Assembly: GCF_004358755.1 (NCBI RefSeq)
Contig: NZ_SMZY01000003.1
Coordinates: forward strand, 248,001-312,000
Length of the DNA stretch: 64,000 nucleotides
DNA from: Peribacillus frigoritolerans
Lineage (GTDB): Bacteria > Bacillota > Bacilli > Bacillales > Bacillaceae
Direction: 5' to 3'
Part shown: piece after piece, positions 42,268-49,870 of the stretch
Layout: each line of letters opens with the position of its first letter
How positions within the stretch are numbered: position 1 is the stretch's first letter
Position numbers and translations under genes: made by a program
Notes under the pieces: generated by a model
Seen by the model: only the letters and a program-made list of their open reading frames with translations
What the model was told of the DNA's origin: nothing
Database searches by the model: none

Positions 42268-43164
42268 TTAAACTTGTCCAACCCAATCAGACTGGGCTGC
42301 TTTTTGGAAGATAGACCTTATTTCTTTGTACTCTTTTTCAGTAAGATTTCCCTTGCCTGCGAGTTTGGCATTCTGGGTCCATCTGTCAGGCTTCGCTGTT
42401 CCGACGATCGCTGTATGCACTCCGGGAACAGTGAGCGTGAACCGAAGAGCTTTTTCAACAGCTTCGGTCAGATTCCCTTTTAAAAAGCTATATTCAAGCT
42501 TATGAAACCTTTCCCAATATTCCTGATAGTAGCCGTTCTCAGGCTGCTCTTGATAGTTCCAGGCGACATTGGCAATCGGCCGTTTTGCAATGATGCCCAT
42601 ATCCCGTTTTATAGCCTCTGGAATGGTGAGATCAATTGCTTCCTGATCCGCTATACTTACAGACGTTTCAAATGTATCAAACGCCCCGGTTTTTATGGCG
42701 TAAAGGGCATCTGTATGATCTCCGCTGTAGCCAATGTACCGGGTTTTCCCTTTTTCCTTTGCCCGTCTTAATACGTCAATAACGTCCCCTTTGCGCAGGA
42801 CTTCCTCAGAACAGCTATGGAGATGAATGGTATCCACATAGTCCGTTTTCAGCCTTTTCAAGCTTCGGTCAATCGATTGTTCAAGCATTGCCGGATCCCA
42901 GTCCTCACCGTCTAAACCGGATGTGTGGCCGCATTTTGTAAACAAATAATAATCGTCTCTTCTATGAGACATGGTGCTGCCGATTAATTCTTCGCTGATG
43001 TTGTAGCATTCTGCCGTATCTATCACATTCAAACCTGCATCAAGAGCTGTGCCAAGCAGACGGTCGACTGTTTCAGGCGTTGCTTCTGAAAAGCCTATTT
43101 CTGCTGCTCCAAAACCGAGAACACTTACCTTCATATCTGTTTTACCGAAAGCGCGCCGTTCCAT
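42268..43164 (-). CDS. Aldo/keto reductase
   Basis: This 298-residue NADPH-dependent (beta/alpha)8 barrel enzyme shows the catalytic Asp (VIDTAECYN), Tyr (ECYNISEELIG), Lys (LFTKCGHTSG) and His (DTIHLHSCS) arrangement. The YvgN-like AKR superfamily reduces aldehydes and ketones. The C-terminal GVHTAIVGTAKPDRWTQN is the NADP-binding end. The ATG has an AGGAATG site upstream. It is monocistronic and its substrate unknown. Confidence 0.9.
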   Translation of the reverse strand: MERRAFGKTDMKVSVLGFGAAEIGFSEATPETVDRLLGTALDAGLNVIDTAECYNISEELIGSTMSHRRDDYYLFTKCGHTSGLDGEDWDPAMLEQSIDRSLKRLKTDYVDTIHLHSCSEEVLRKGDVIDVLRRAKEKGKTRYIGYSGDHTDALYAIKTGAFDTFETSVSIADQEAIDLTIPEAIKRDMGIIAKRPIANVAWNYQEQPENGYYQEYWERFHKLEYSFLKGNLTEAVEKALRFTLTVPGVHTAIVGTAKPDRWTQNAKLAGKGNLTEKEYKEIRSIFQKAAQSDWVGQV

Positions 43165-43319
43165 ATCATCATTCCTTTCTGCATGTCTGCAGTTTAATTT
43201 TATAATAATTCTGATAATTATACGAAAGATTCACCTTGAGTCTAGAAATCTCTTACGCCCGCTTTTCGATGAAAGCATCTATAATAAAGGAAAGAATATA
43301 AGATACGGAGGAGAAATAG

Positions 43320-44174
43320 ATGTACAAAAAGACCGTGCTTATCACCGGGGCTTCAAGCGGGTTTGGCATGATTGCTGCACATAGACTTGCAAAGGCCGGA
43401 TATGATGTGATTGCAACAATGAGGAACATGGGAAAGAAAGATTTGCTGATGAAATCGATTGAGGATGATGGCTTGAGCGACCGTGTAACTCTGCTTAAGC
43501 TTGATGTCACGTCCGCTGATTCCATTCAGGCACTTACCCATTTTTTGAATGAAAGAGGCAAAATAGACATTCTTATTAATAACGCTGGCTATGCATTTGG
43601 AGGCTTCGGCGAAGAAATAACTGTGGATGAGTACCGAGAGCAATTTGAGACAAATTTTTTTGGCGTGATTGCCGTTACACAGGCTGTCCTGCCTTTTATG
43701 CGGTCACAGCGAAGCGGCAAGATTATTAATATGAGCAGCATCAGCGGATTGATCGGTTTTCCTGGATTGTCTCCGTATGTTTCGTCAAAGCATGCACTTG
43801 AAGGCTTCAGCGAAAGTCTTCGCCTAGAAGTAAAGCCGTTCGGAATTGATGTCATTTTGGTTGAGCCCGGATCTTTTTCTACAAATATTTGGACAACAGG
43901 CAAGAAAGTTTCTCGTGTTTCAATGGAAGCAAGTTCTCCCTATTATCACTATATGACTGGAATAGAAAATGAACTTGAACGGGGAAGACAAAAGCTTGGA
44001 AATCCAGCCGAAGTTGTTGAACTCCTAATAAAACTTTGTAAAAAAAAGACGGGTGTTAAATTGAGATACACCGTTGGGAAAGGGGTTCGTCTGTCTCTTT
44101 TCATAAAAAGCGTTCTGCCGTGGAGGGTTTGGGAAGCGATTATTATTGGAAAACTTCTGCCCAATAAGAAATAG
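43320..44174 (+). CDS. Short-chain dehydrogenase/reductase
   Basis: This 284-residue classical SDR has the TGASSGFG cofactor motif (about residues 9-16), the NNAG motif (about 88), catalytic Ser in NMSSISG (about 138) and YVSSK (about 153). An Arg after strand beta-2 (ATMRNMGK) suggests NADP preference. Length and C-terminus fit the group of oxidoreductases acting on lipid or steroid-like substrates in annotation, but the real substrate is unknown. GGAGG precedes the ATG. Confidence 0.9.
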   Translation: MYKKTVLITGASSGFGMIAAHRLAKAGYDVIATMRNMGKKDLLMKSIEDDGLSDRVTLLKLDVTSADSIQALTHFLNERGKIDILINNAGYAFGGFGEEITVDEYREQFETNFFGVIAVTQAVLPFMRSQRSGKIINMSSISGLIGFPGLSPYVSSKHALEGFSESLRLEVKPFGIDVILVEPGSFSTNIWTTGKKVSRVSMEASSPYYHYMTGIENELERGRQKLGNPAEVVELLIKLCKKKTGVKLRYTVGKGVRLSLFIKSVLPWRVWEAIIIGKLLPNKK

Positions 44175-44206
44175 AACCCATCGTTTTGATGGGTTCTATT
44201 TTTTTA
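44174..44206 (+). terminator. Terminator after the SDR gene
   Basis: AGAACCCATC and GATGGGTTCT arms followed by ATTTTTTT. It also faces the metQ end. Confidence 0.85.
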
Positions 44207-44225
44207 ATGCTTATAAGTCTTAAAT

Positions 44226-45056
44226 TCATTCTCCGATTTTGCTTAAAGGCACAAATGTAGGAATCGTGCTTCCGTCATATTCTTTTTCAATAAATTTTGC
44301 AGTATCCTCTTCCTGATATAGTTCAACAATTCTCTTCAATTCTTTGCGATCTTTATCTTCTGTACGTGCTGCAATAATGTTGATATATGGAGTAGCCGTG
44401 TCATCTTCATGGAAAATGGAGTCCTTCACCGGGTTAAAGCCTGCATCCACAGCAATACCGTTATTAATGATGGATCCCGCTACGTCAGGAAGCACACGCG
44501 GTGTCTGGCCTGCAACAACTGGGACAATTTCTAGGTTTTTTGGATTTGAGACAATTTTGTCCAAAGAACCATTTCCATCAAAGTCCTCCGGCAATTCAAT
44601 TAAGCCTGCATCCTGCAGCAGAAGGAACGCTCTGCCCATATTTGTTGCTTCATTTGGCACGGCAATTTTTCCGCCTTCTGGAATGTCTATAACTGATTTA
44701 TATTTTTCAGAGTAAAGCCCAAGCGGCGCGATCACAGTTGTACCAATCGGTGAAAGGTCAAGATCGTGTTCTTTTTTGAATGCGTTAAAATAAGAGATAG
44801 TCTGGAATGCATTTGCATCAAGCTCGCCTTCTGATAGTGCCAGATTTGGCTGTACGTAATCTGAGAATGTGACGATCTCAATATTGATGCCCTCTTTTTC
44901 AGCTTTCTTTGCAACAAAATCCCAAATGCGGTTATCTGATCCGCTGACGCCAATTTTGACATTTACTTCTTCTTTTCCGTTTGCTGTTTTGCTTCCGCAG
45001 CCCGCAGCAAGGGCTCCCAATACTAGAATAAGTGCTAAGATAATAAATTTTTTCAT
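44226..45056 (-). CDS. metQ: Methionine ABC transporter substrate-binding lipoprotein
   Basis: This 276-residue lipoprotein binds methionine outside the cell. The signal peptide ends in the lipobox LAAGC (Cys at about residue 20). The NlpA/MetQ fold shows VKIGVSGSDNRIWDFV, DYVQPNLALSEGELDANAFQ and the ligand-site stretch VPNEATNMGRAFLLLQ. I chose the ATG at 45056 because GGGAGAG lies seven bases upstream. It is the third gene of metNIQ under SAM riboswitch control. Confidence 0.93.
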   Translation of the reverse strand: MKKFIILALILVLGALAAGCGSKTANGKEEVNVKIGVSGSDNRIWDFVAKKAEKEGINIEIVTFSDYVQPNLALSEGELDANAFQTISYFNAFKKEHDLDLSPIGTTVIAPLGLYSEKYKSVIDIPEGGKIAVPNEATNMGRAFLLLQDAGLIELPEDFDGNGSLDKIVSNPKNLEIVPVVAGQTPRVLPDVAGSIINNGIAVDAGFNPVKDSIFHEDDTATPYINIIAARTEDKDRKELKRIVELYQEEDTAKFIEKEYDGSTIPTFVPLSKIGE

Positions 45057-45069
45057 CCTGTTTCTCTCC

Positions 45070-45720
45070 CTATCGTCTTCTGATTTTTTTAGATAATAAG
45101 TTACCTGATGATTGAAGTCCCTGAACGAGCACAACAAGGATTGTAACCGTAATAATCATGACCAATGTATCAAAGCGCTGATAGCCGTATGTAATGGCGA
45201 GATCCCCGAGTCCTCCTCCGCCGACAGCACCTGCCATCGCTGATGCTCCGACAAGACCGACTGTAGCGATTGTAAGGCTTAAAACTAGCGAGCTTAATGC
45301 TTCCGGAACGATGAATTTAAAGATGATTTGCGCTGGTGTTGCTCCCATGGCTTCCGCTGCCTCGATGACCCCTGGATCCACTTCTAATAAGGAGTTCTCA
45401 ATCAATCTCGCAATATATGGACCTGCATAAAAGACAAGCGGTACTACAGCTGCTGCTGTTCCAATTGAGGTTCCTACAATTAATCTGGTAAGAGGAACAA
45501 TCGCGACCATTAAAATGATAAATGGGACAGAACGGAAGATATTGACGACGCCATTCAAGATATTAAAAATAACAGCATTCTCCCAGAGGTGCCCTTTTCT
45601 TGTGATGACAAGCAGCACACCAAGCGGCAGTCCGATCAAGGTTGAGAAAAGCAATGAAAAACCGGTCATTGCAAGTGTTTCTATCAGTGCATCAATAATT
45701 TGCTGTGAATCAACTAGCAT
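45070..45720 (-). CDS. metI: Methionine ABC transporter permease
   Basis: This 216-residue permease has five membrane helices and the EAA coupling motif EAAEAMGATPAQIIFKFIVPEAL near residues 135-157. It works as a homodimer with MetN and MetQ. Its start overlaps the end of metN by 11 bases. Confidence 0.95.
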   Translation of the reverse strand: MLVDSQQIIDALIETLAMTGFSLLFSTLIGLPLGVLLVITRKGHLWENAVIFNILNGVVNIFRSVPFIILMVAIVPLTRLIVGTSIGTAAAVVPLVFYAGPYIARLIENSLLEVDPGVIEAAEAMGATPAQIIFKFIVPEALSSLVLSLTIATVGLVGASAMAGAVGGGGLGDLAITYGYQRFDTLVMIITVTILVVLVQGLQSSGNLLSKKIRRR

Positions 45721-46741
45721 GTGCTTCCACCTCTTTCACTGTGACATTTTCCTGATTCATTACTAATAAAGCCCGTTTAATTTCACTTTCCGTCCCCTGA
45801 AGTTCAACAATCAAATGACCGAACGGGATGCCCTGAAGCTCTGTTATGTTTCCAAATAAAACATTGATATCTAGATCAAACCGTTTTGCAATCTGAGACA
45901 GCAGCGGCTGTCCTGAAGATTTGCCGACAAAGTTAATTTTGAAAATCTGTCCCGGAGTATTCTCCTCCTGCACTAATTTCAGCACAGATTCTGGGATGGA
46001 ATCGTTCAGAACCGAGCTGACAAAGTTCGAAGCTGTTTTTGTTTGCGGATTTGAGAAAACATCGAAGACTGAACCTGATTCGATAATTTTCCCGCCCTCA
46101 ATCACGGCCACCCTGTCGCAAACCTCCCTGATGACGGACATCTCATGGGTGATCATTAAAATCGTTATGTTGTATTCCTGATTAATTTTTTTCAAAAGCT
46201 TCAGAATGGAGCCTGTTGTTTGAGGATCAAGTGCGGACGTGGCTTCATCACACAATAGAATCGAAGGCTGTGTTGCAAGTGCTCTGGCTATTCCGACACG
46301 CTGCTTTTGACCGCCTGATAATTGGTCAGGATATTGATTTGCTTTGTCCTCTAATCCTACAAATGACAATAATTCTGTTACTCTTTCTTTGATCTCTTTT
46401 TGAGATGCTTTTGCAAGAAGGAGCGGCATCGCAACATTGGCAAAGACCGTTTTGGAATTCAGCAGATTGAAATGCTGAAAGACCATGCCGATTTTTCGCT
46501 TAACCTGCCTTACTTCCTTTTGGGAAAGAGCCGTTAAATCAAGATTATCGACAATGATTTTCCCTGAGCTTGGGCGCTCCAGCAAATTCACTGTGCGGAT
46601 CAGTGTGCTTTTGCCGGCTCCGCTGAATCCGATCACTCCGCAAATCTCCCCTTGTTTAACATGAAGATCAATGCCGTCAAGTGCTCTCACTTCATTTCCT
46701 CCGCTGTTATAAACCTTTGTGACGCCTTCAAATTGAATCAT
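45710..46741 (-). CDS. metN: Methionine ABC transporter ATP-binding protein
   Basis: This 343-residue ABC ATPase has Walker A GFSGAGKST (about residue 38), signature LSGGQKQRV (about 139) and Walker B ILLCDEATSALD (about 160). The C-terminal NIL/ACT-like domain (about 262-343) gives transinhibition by methionine in homologues. The ATG at 46741 has GGGAGG upstream; the longer frame runs into the riboswitch terminator. It is the first gene of metNIQ. Confidence 0.95.
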   Translation of the reverse strand: MIQFEGVTKVYNSGGNEVRALDGIDLHVKQGEICGVIGFSGAGKSTLIRTVNLLERPSSGKIIVDNLDLTALSQKEVRQVKRKIGMVFQHFNLLNSKTVFANVAMPLLLAKASQKEIKERVTELLSFVGLEDKANQYPDQLSGGQKQRVGIARALATQPSILLCDEATSALDPQTTGSILKLLKKINQEYNITILMITHEMSVIREVCDRVAVIEGGKIIESGSVFDVFSNPQTKTASNFVSSVLNDSIPESVLKLVQEENTPGQIFKINFVGKSSGQPLLSQIAKRFDLDINVLFGNITELQGIPFGHLIVELQGTESEIKRALLVMNQENVTVKEVEAHAS

Positions 46742-46770
46742 ATGTATGCCTCCCGTAATTTTGAAAATAA

Positions 46771-46803
46771 AAAAACCCTCTTCTATCCGACAAGAAGAGG
46801 GCA
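46771..46803 (-). terminator. Terminator of the metN-proximal SAM riboswitch
   Basis: CCCTCTTCT and AGAAGAGGG arms followed by TTTTTTT on the minus strand. Confidence 0.9.
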
Positions 46804-46827
46804 TGACTTCATAAAGAAGCACTGGGT

Positions 46828-46937
46828 CTCTTCTTATCTCCCAGGCTTCTCGCCTGCTGGAATTGGCACAGTACTTTTAAAAAAGTCCGCTGCCGAAGCA
46901 TCATCAGGCCAGTCCCTCCGCTTCTCTGGATAAGAAT
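46828..46937 (-). promoter_or_regulatory. SAM-I riboswitch (S box), metN-proximal copy
   Basis: On the minus strand TTCTTATCCAGAGAAG, GGAGGGACTGGCC, GATGCTTCGGCAGC, TGTGCCAATTCCAGC and GGGAGATAAGAA give the full S-box order with an eight-pair P1. Its own terminator follows, so bound SAM stops transcription before metN. Confidence 0.93.
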
Positions 46938-46955
46938 CTATTTATTTTTTAAAAT

Positions 46956-46990
46956 ACAAAAAACCTCTTCCTGAAAGCCAAGAAGAGGGT
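46956..46990 (-). terminator. Terminator of the distal SAM riboswitch
   Basis: CCTCTTCTTGG and AGGAAGAGG arms followed by TTTTTTG on the minus strand. Confidence 0.88.
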
Positions 46991-47017
46991 AAGATCATAG
47001 GTAAAAGACCGTTCACT

Positions 47018-47128
47018 CTTCTTATCTCTCAAGCAAAATCACGCTTGTTGGAGTTGGCACAGTTCTCATGGGAGTCTGCTGCCGAGGTTTCAAAGGGCCA
47101 AATCCCTCCACCTCTCGTGATAAGAAGT
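47018..47128 (-). promoter_or_regulatory. SAM-I riboswitch (S box), promoter-distal-gene copy
   Basis: On the minus strand TTCTTATCACGAGAGG, GGAGGGATTTGGCCC, TGAAACCTCGGCAGC, TGTGCCAACTCC and TGAGAGATAAGAA give the S-box order. It lies in tandem before the second copy, with its own terminator between. Confidence 0.93.
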
Positions 47129-47151
47129 TTCATATTTTCGATGTGAGTCCT

Positions 47152-47180
47152 ACTTTACGCTGGTATTTTCAGAAAGTCAA
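47152..47180 (-). promoter_or_regulatory. SigA promoter of metNIQ
   Basis: On the minus strand TTGACT (47175-47180), a 17-base spacer and TAAAGT (47152-47157), upstream of the first S box. Confidence 0.75.
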
Positions 47181-47198
47181 TATTTTTTTTAAGAAAAA

Positions 47199-47618
47199 TT
47201 ATGACTGTTTAGAAAGCCTGCGGTATCGATATTGCTGCCACTGAAAACGAATAAAGCAGCCAACACAAAAGCCCAAAATGGCAACGAATGCAGCAAGCGC
47301 GACCATAACGGTAAAGATATATGCCAGAGTCATCCAGTTCATCATAAACCCTAGAAAACCAAGGCTGAGACAGATCACTGCAATAAGCTGATTAAACTGC
47401 TGCTGGTCAAAATCCTCTGGTATATATTCTGAAGGCTTTTTTCTCAAAAAGAGCTTTGCCGTCTTCATAATGGGATTAAATTTAAAAAGAAGTCCCATTA
47501 ATCCTGCTATTAGAGGGATAAGAAGAAACCAGCCGAATCCTGTAATCCAAGCGGCTGCAACAGATAAAACAATAAACCATTGATTTGTTAATACAAGAGG
47601 TTTAGGAATGGTGTTCAC
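47199..47618 (-). CDS. DUF4395 family membrane protein
   Basis: This 139-residue protein has four hydrophobic segments in two pairs (about 12-45 and 78-120) and begins with IPKPLVLTNQWFIVL, typical of DUF4395. The family is of unknown function, sometimes near thiosulfate or redox genes. A late CVGCF pair of cysteines lies in the last helix. It is monocistronic, upstream of the metNIQ promoter in the same direction. Confidence 0.8.
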   Translation of the reverse strand: MNTIPKPLVLTNQWFIVLSVAAAWITGFGWFLLIPLIAGLMGLLFKFNPIMKTAKLFLRKKPSEYIPEDFDQQQFNQLIAVICLSLGFLGFMMNWMTLAYIFTVMVALAAFVAILGFCVGCFIRFQWQQYRYRRLSKQS

Positions 47619-47700
47619 TTAAATCCCACCTGTCTGATTGGAATATAAGTATTTTACTCTTGTTTTCCTCTTTTGTGAAGACAATTGCTTAAGGAATCTA

Positions 47701-47730
47701 TTGACAATTAAAAGCGGCTCATGATACGAT
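47701..47730 (+). promoter_or_regulatory. SigA promoter before the variant SAM-clan riboswitch
   Basis: TTGACA (47701-47706), an 18-base spacer and TACGAT (47725-47730). Confidence 0.75.
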
Positions 47731-47767
47731 CATTAAAACCAACTAAACCAATCAGAATTAAATAAAT

Positions 47768-47868
47768 TATCAAGAGTGAACGAGAGATCTGGCTCCGCGA
47801 CTTCACAGCAACCACCGGCAAACGGAAAGGTGCTCCCGCCAGCAAAGCTATCCGCTTTGGTTGATAAA
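47768..47868 (+). promoter_or_regulatory. SAM-clan riboswitch, variant (possibly SAM-I/IV variant)
   Basis: TTATCAA and TTGATAA form P1. Inside, AAGAGTGAACGAGAGA, CTGGC paired with GCCAG, CAGCAACC and AAGGTGCT follow the S-box order. The usual GGAGGGA, GGCCC and GGTGCTAAATCC blocks are replaced by GAGAGA, GGCTCC and GGTGCTCCCGCC. It is probably a SAM-sensing RNA of a variant class. Confidence 0.75.
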
Positions 47869-47869
47869 G

Positions 47870-47914
47870 AAAAGCCCGCTCTTTATTGCCACGAAGAGCG
47901 GGCTTTTCTTATAT
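47870..47914 (+). terminator. Terminator of the variant SAM-clan riboswitch
   Basis: AAAAGCCCGCTCTT and AAGAGCGGGCTTTT arms with a T-rich run (TTTTCTTATATT), before the esterase gene. Confidence 0.9.
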
Positions 47915-47939
47915 TATTGTTGAATTGGAGGAAGGAAAA

Positions 47940-48710
47940 ATGACTAAACTATTTGACTCTGTATTGCCCGGTGCTGAGAGCTTTTTTTATAAAGGAAATG
48001 AGATCGGCATTCTGCTTTGCCATGGATTTGTCGGAACACCGCAAAGTGTGGGAGAGCTCGGAAAGCTGCTTGCAGACGAAGGTTTTACCGTCCTTGCCCC
48101 GCGGCTGAAAGGTCACGGGACTGATATTCTCGAGCTTGAATCCTGCTGTTATACAGATTGGATCAAAGACGTTGAACAGGCTTATTTAAAGCTGAAAAAA
48201 ATCTGCCGCAAAGTATTTATTGCAGGTCAATCAATGGGCGGAATCCTCGCTGTGCATTTGGCTGCAAAATTTAAAGAAATCAGCGGTGTGATTACAATCA
48301 ACGCAGCTTTACGCGTGCCTGGATATGAGTCTTTTGAAAATCAGTCAGAACCAAGATACATTCCCGAAGGAAAACCGGATATAAAGGCAGAAGGAGTGGA
48401 AGAAATCACATACTCAGCTGTTCCGATTACAGCCGTCCACAATCTCCTTAACCTGATAAAATCCGTAAAACCAAAGCTTTCAAATGTCTCATGTCCGGCG
48501 CTCATCTTTAAATCCGAAGAAGATCACGTCGTCCCTCCGGACAGCTCCGATACCCTTTATGAAAAAGTCTCATCACCTATGAAACAAATCATCAGCCTAG
48601 ATAACTCCTATCATGTTGCTTCCATGGATTACGATAAAGAGATCATTGCCGGTAAAACAGCGGATTACATTCGTTTATGCTGTCATCCAATTTATAAAAT
48701 GTCCGTTTAA
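47940..48710 (+). CDS. Carboxylesterase / alpha-beta hydrolase (Est30-like)
   Basis: This 256-residue cytoplasmic hydrolase has the oxyanion HGFVGTPQS loop (about residues 30-38), the nucleophile elbow GQSMGG (about 97), an Asp in SEEDHVVP (about 200) and a His in NSYHVAS (about 230). It resembles the Est30/monoacylglycerol lipase group. The ATG at 47940 has GGAGGAAGG upstream. Expression passes through the variant SAM-clan riboswitch, an unusual partner for an esterase; it might hydrolyse an ester in methionine or SAM salvage, but this is inference. Confidence 0.85.
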   Translation: MTKLFDSVLPGAESFFYKGNEIGILLCHGFVGTPQSVGELGKLLADEGFTVLAPRLKGHGTDILELESCCYTDWIKDVEQAYLKLKKICRKVFIAGQSMGGILAVHLAAKFKEISGVITINAALRVPGYESFENQSEPRYIPEGKPDIKAEGVEEITYSAVPITAVHNLLNLIKSVKPKLSNVSCPALIFKSEEDHVVPPDSSDTLYEKVSSPMKQIISLDNSYHVASMDYDKEIIAGKTADYIRLCCHPIYKMSV

Positions 48711-48730
48711 ATTATGACTTTAAACGGACA
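48700..48730. terminator. Hairpin at the esterase stop codon
   Basis: TGTCCGTTTAAA and TTTAAACGGACA form a 12-base perfect inverted repeat covering the stop codon. No T run follows on the plus strand. Confidence 0.5.
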
Positions 48731-48760
48731 TTCCTGCTAATATAAAAGCAGGTGATAAAC

Positions 48761-49495
48761 ATGTTCTTAAAATCAATCAAATTAAAAAAAGAAGAGATTC
48801 CTTCGTTTGAAACATATCCTTTTTCCATTCCGGCCATTGCAAACATGGATGAACTGAAGATTAAAAGCCCCGTTACTTTTTTTGTCGGTGAAAATGGGTC
48901 CGGCAAATCGACATTGATGGAGGCTATTGCCTATCAATGCGGGTTTAATACAGCCGGCGGCAGCCATCATCTTTATGAAACGAGGAGCTCTCAATCTGAT
49001 TTAGGGAAGTATATCCGGCTTGCCTGGATGCCAAAAATCAAAAATGGCTTTTTCCTGAGAGCCGAGTCCTTTTATCAGTTTGCATCCTATCTGGAAGAAC
49101 TGAATGAAGATCCTTTATCAGGCGATGTATTTGGATCATATGGCGGAAAATCGCTCCATCATCAATCACATGGCGAATCCTTTTTATCTCTTTTTCTCAA
49201 TCGCTTCGGCAAAAAAGCCGTCTATTTACTCGATGAGCCGGAGGCCGCTCTATCCCCGTCAAGACAGCTGACCCTGCTGCGCATCATTCATGATTTAACA
49301 AAAGACGGCGACACACAATTCATTATTGCCACACATTCTCCTATCTTGCTTGGATTTCCCGGTGCGAATATAGTAAGCTTTGATTCGGACCGCATTGCCG
49401 AAATCGATTATAAGGACACAGATCATTATCAGATTACAAAGTATTTTTTGGAGAATAGGGACCGGTTTTTGGAGGAGCTTTTTAAGGAAGAATAA
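48761..49495 (+). CDS. AAA/ABC-type ATPase without partner
   Basis: This 244-residue soluble ATPase has Walker A GENGSGKST (about residue 46), a SHGESFLSLFLNRF signature-like helix and Walker B VYLLDEPEAALSP (about 155), then ATHSPILLG. It has the AAA_23/SMC-like ABC fold of isolated ATPases, not a transporter subunit, since no membrane gene is adjacent. AGGTGA precedes the ATG at 48761. The function is unknown; similar proteins in Bacillus are annotated only as AAA family ATPases. Confidence 0.82.
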   Translation: MFLKSIKLKKEEIPSFETYPFSIPAIANMDELKIKSPVTFFVGENGSGKSTLMEAIAYQCGFNTAGGSHHLYETRSSQSDLGKYIRLAWMPKIKNGFFLRAESFYQFASYLEELNEDPLSGDVFGSYGGKSLHHQSHGESFLSLFLNRFGKKAVYLLDEPEAALSPSRQLTLLRIIHDLTKDGDTQFIIATHSPILLGFPGANIVSFDSDRIAEIDYKDTDHYQITKYFLENRDRFLEELFKEE

Positions 49496-49503
49496 TCTGA
49501 GTA

Positions 49504-49532
49504 TTTACATTTTTCCTCTTTTTGGGTAAAAT
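49504..49532 (+). promoter_or_regulatory. SigA promoter of the MetRS T-box transcript
   Basis: TTTACA (49504-49509), a 17-base spacer and TAAAAT (49527-49532). Confidence 0.75.
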
Positions 49533-49544
49533 GAATGAAATAAC

Positions 49545-49800
49545 AAAAGCAATGACAAGGAAAAGTAAGTGATTCGGACGTCTGTACAGAGAGCTTCGGG
49601 AGCTGAAAAGAAGCAAGAAATCCGCCACTGAAAATGACCTTAGAGCTTCACACCGAACATGATGACAATGGTCATCATCTGTAGGCTGTGACGTGGTGGC
49701 TGACGTTACAACAGCATACGTATCGACACGTTTTTGTGCTCCGTACGGATAAAGGCAGATCATGTGAATGGTCTGTAAACTAGGGTGGTACCGCGAATTC
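49545..49800 (+). promoter_or_regulatory. T-box leader, methionine specifier
   Basis: The leader has a long stem I with AGTAAG near its base, a specifier-loop context CTGAAAATGACC holding ATG (49634-49636, methionine) and the T-box core AGGGTGGTACCGCG at about 49781-49794. Uncharged tRNA-Met would bind and stop termination. The gene downstream is a methionyl-tRNA synthetase. Confidence 0.93.
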
Positions 49801-49801
49801 A

Positions 49802-49848
49802 AACCTCGTCCTTAGACTTACTTAAGTCTATGGATGAGGTTTTTTTAT
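49802..49848 (+). terminator. T-box terminator
   Basis: AACCTCGTCC and GGATGAGGTT arms with an inner AGACTTA/TAAGTCT stem, followed by TTTTTT. Confidence 0.9.
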
Positions 49849-49870
49849 GTTCAAAAGGAGGAAAAATGAC

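Noticed and set aside
46652-46933. A 93-codon plus-strand frame over the metN start
   Set aside because: It overlaps the SAM riboswitch and metN in the opposite direction; a shadow.
47768-47868. The leader as an ordinary SAM-I riboswitch
   Set aside because: Several core positions differ from the two S boxes nearby, so I list it as a variant.
49482-49802. A 106-codon frame on the minus strand before metS
   Set aside because: It lies over the T-box leader and has no ribosome binding site or domain.
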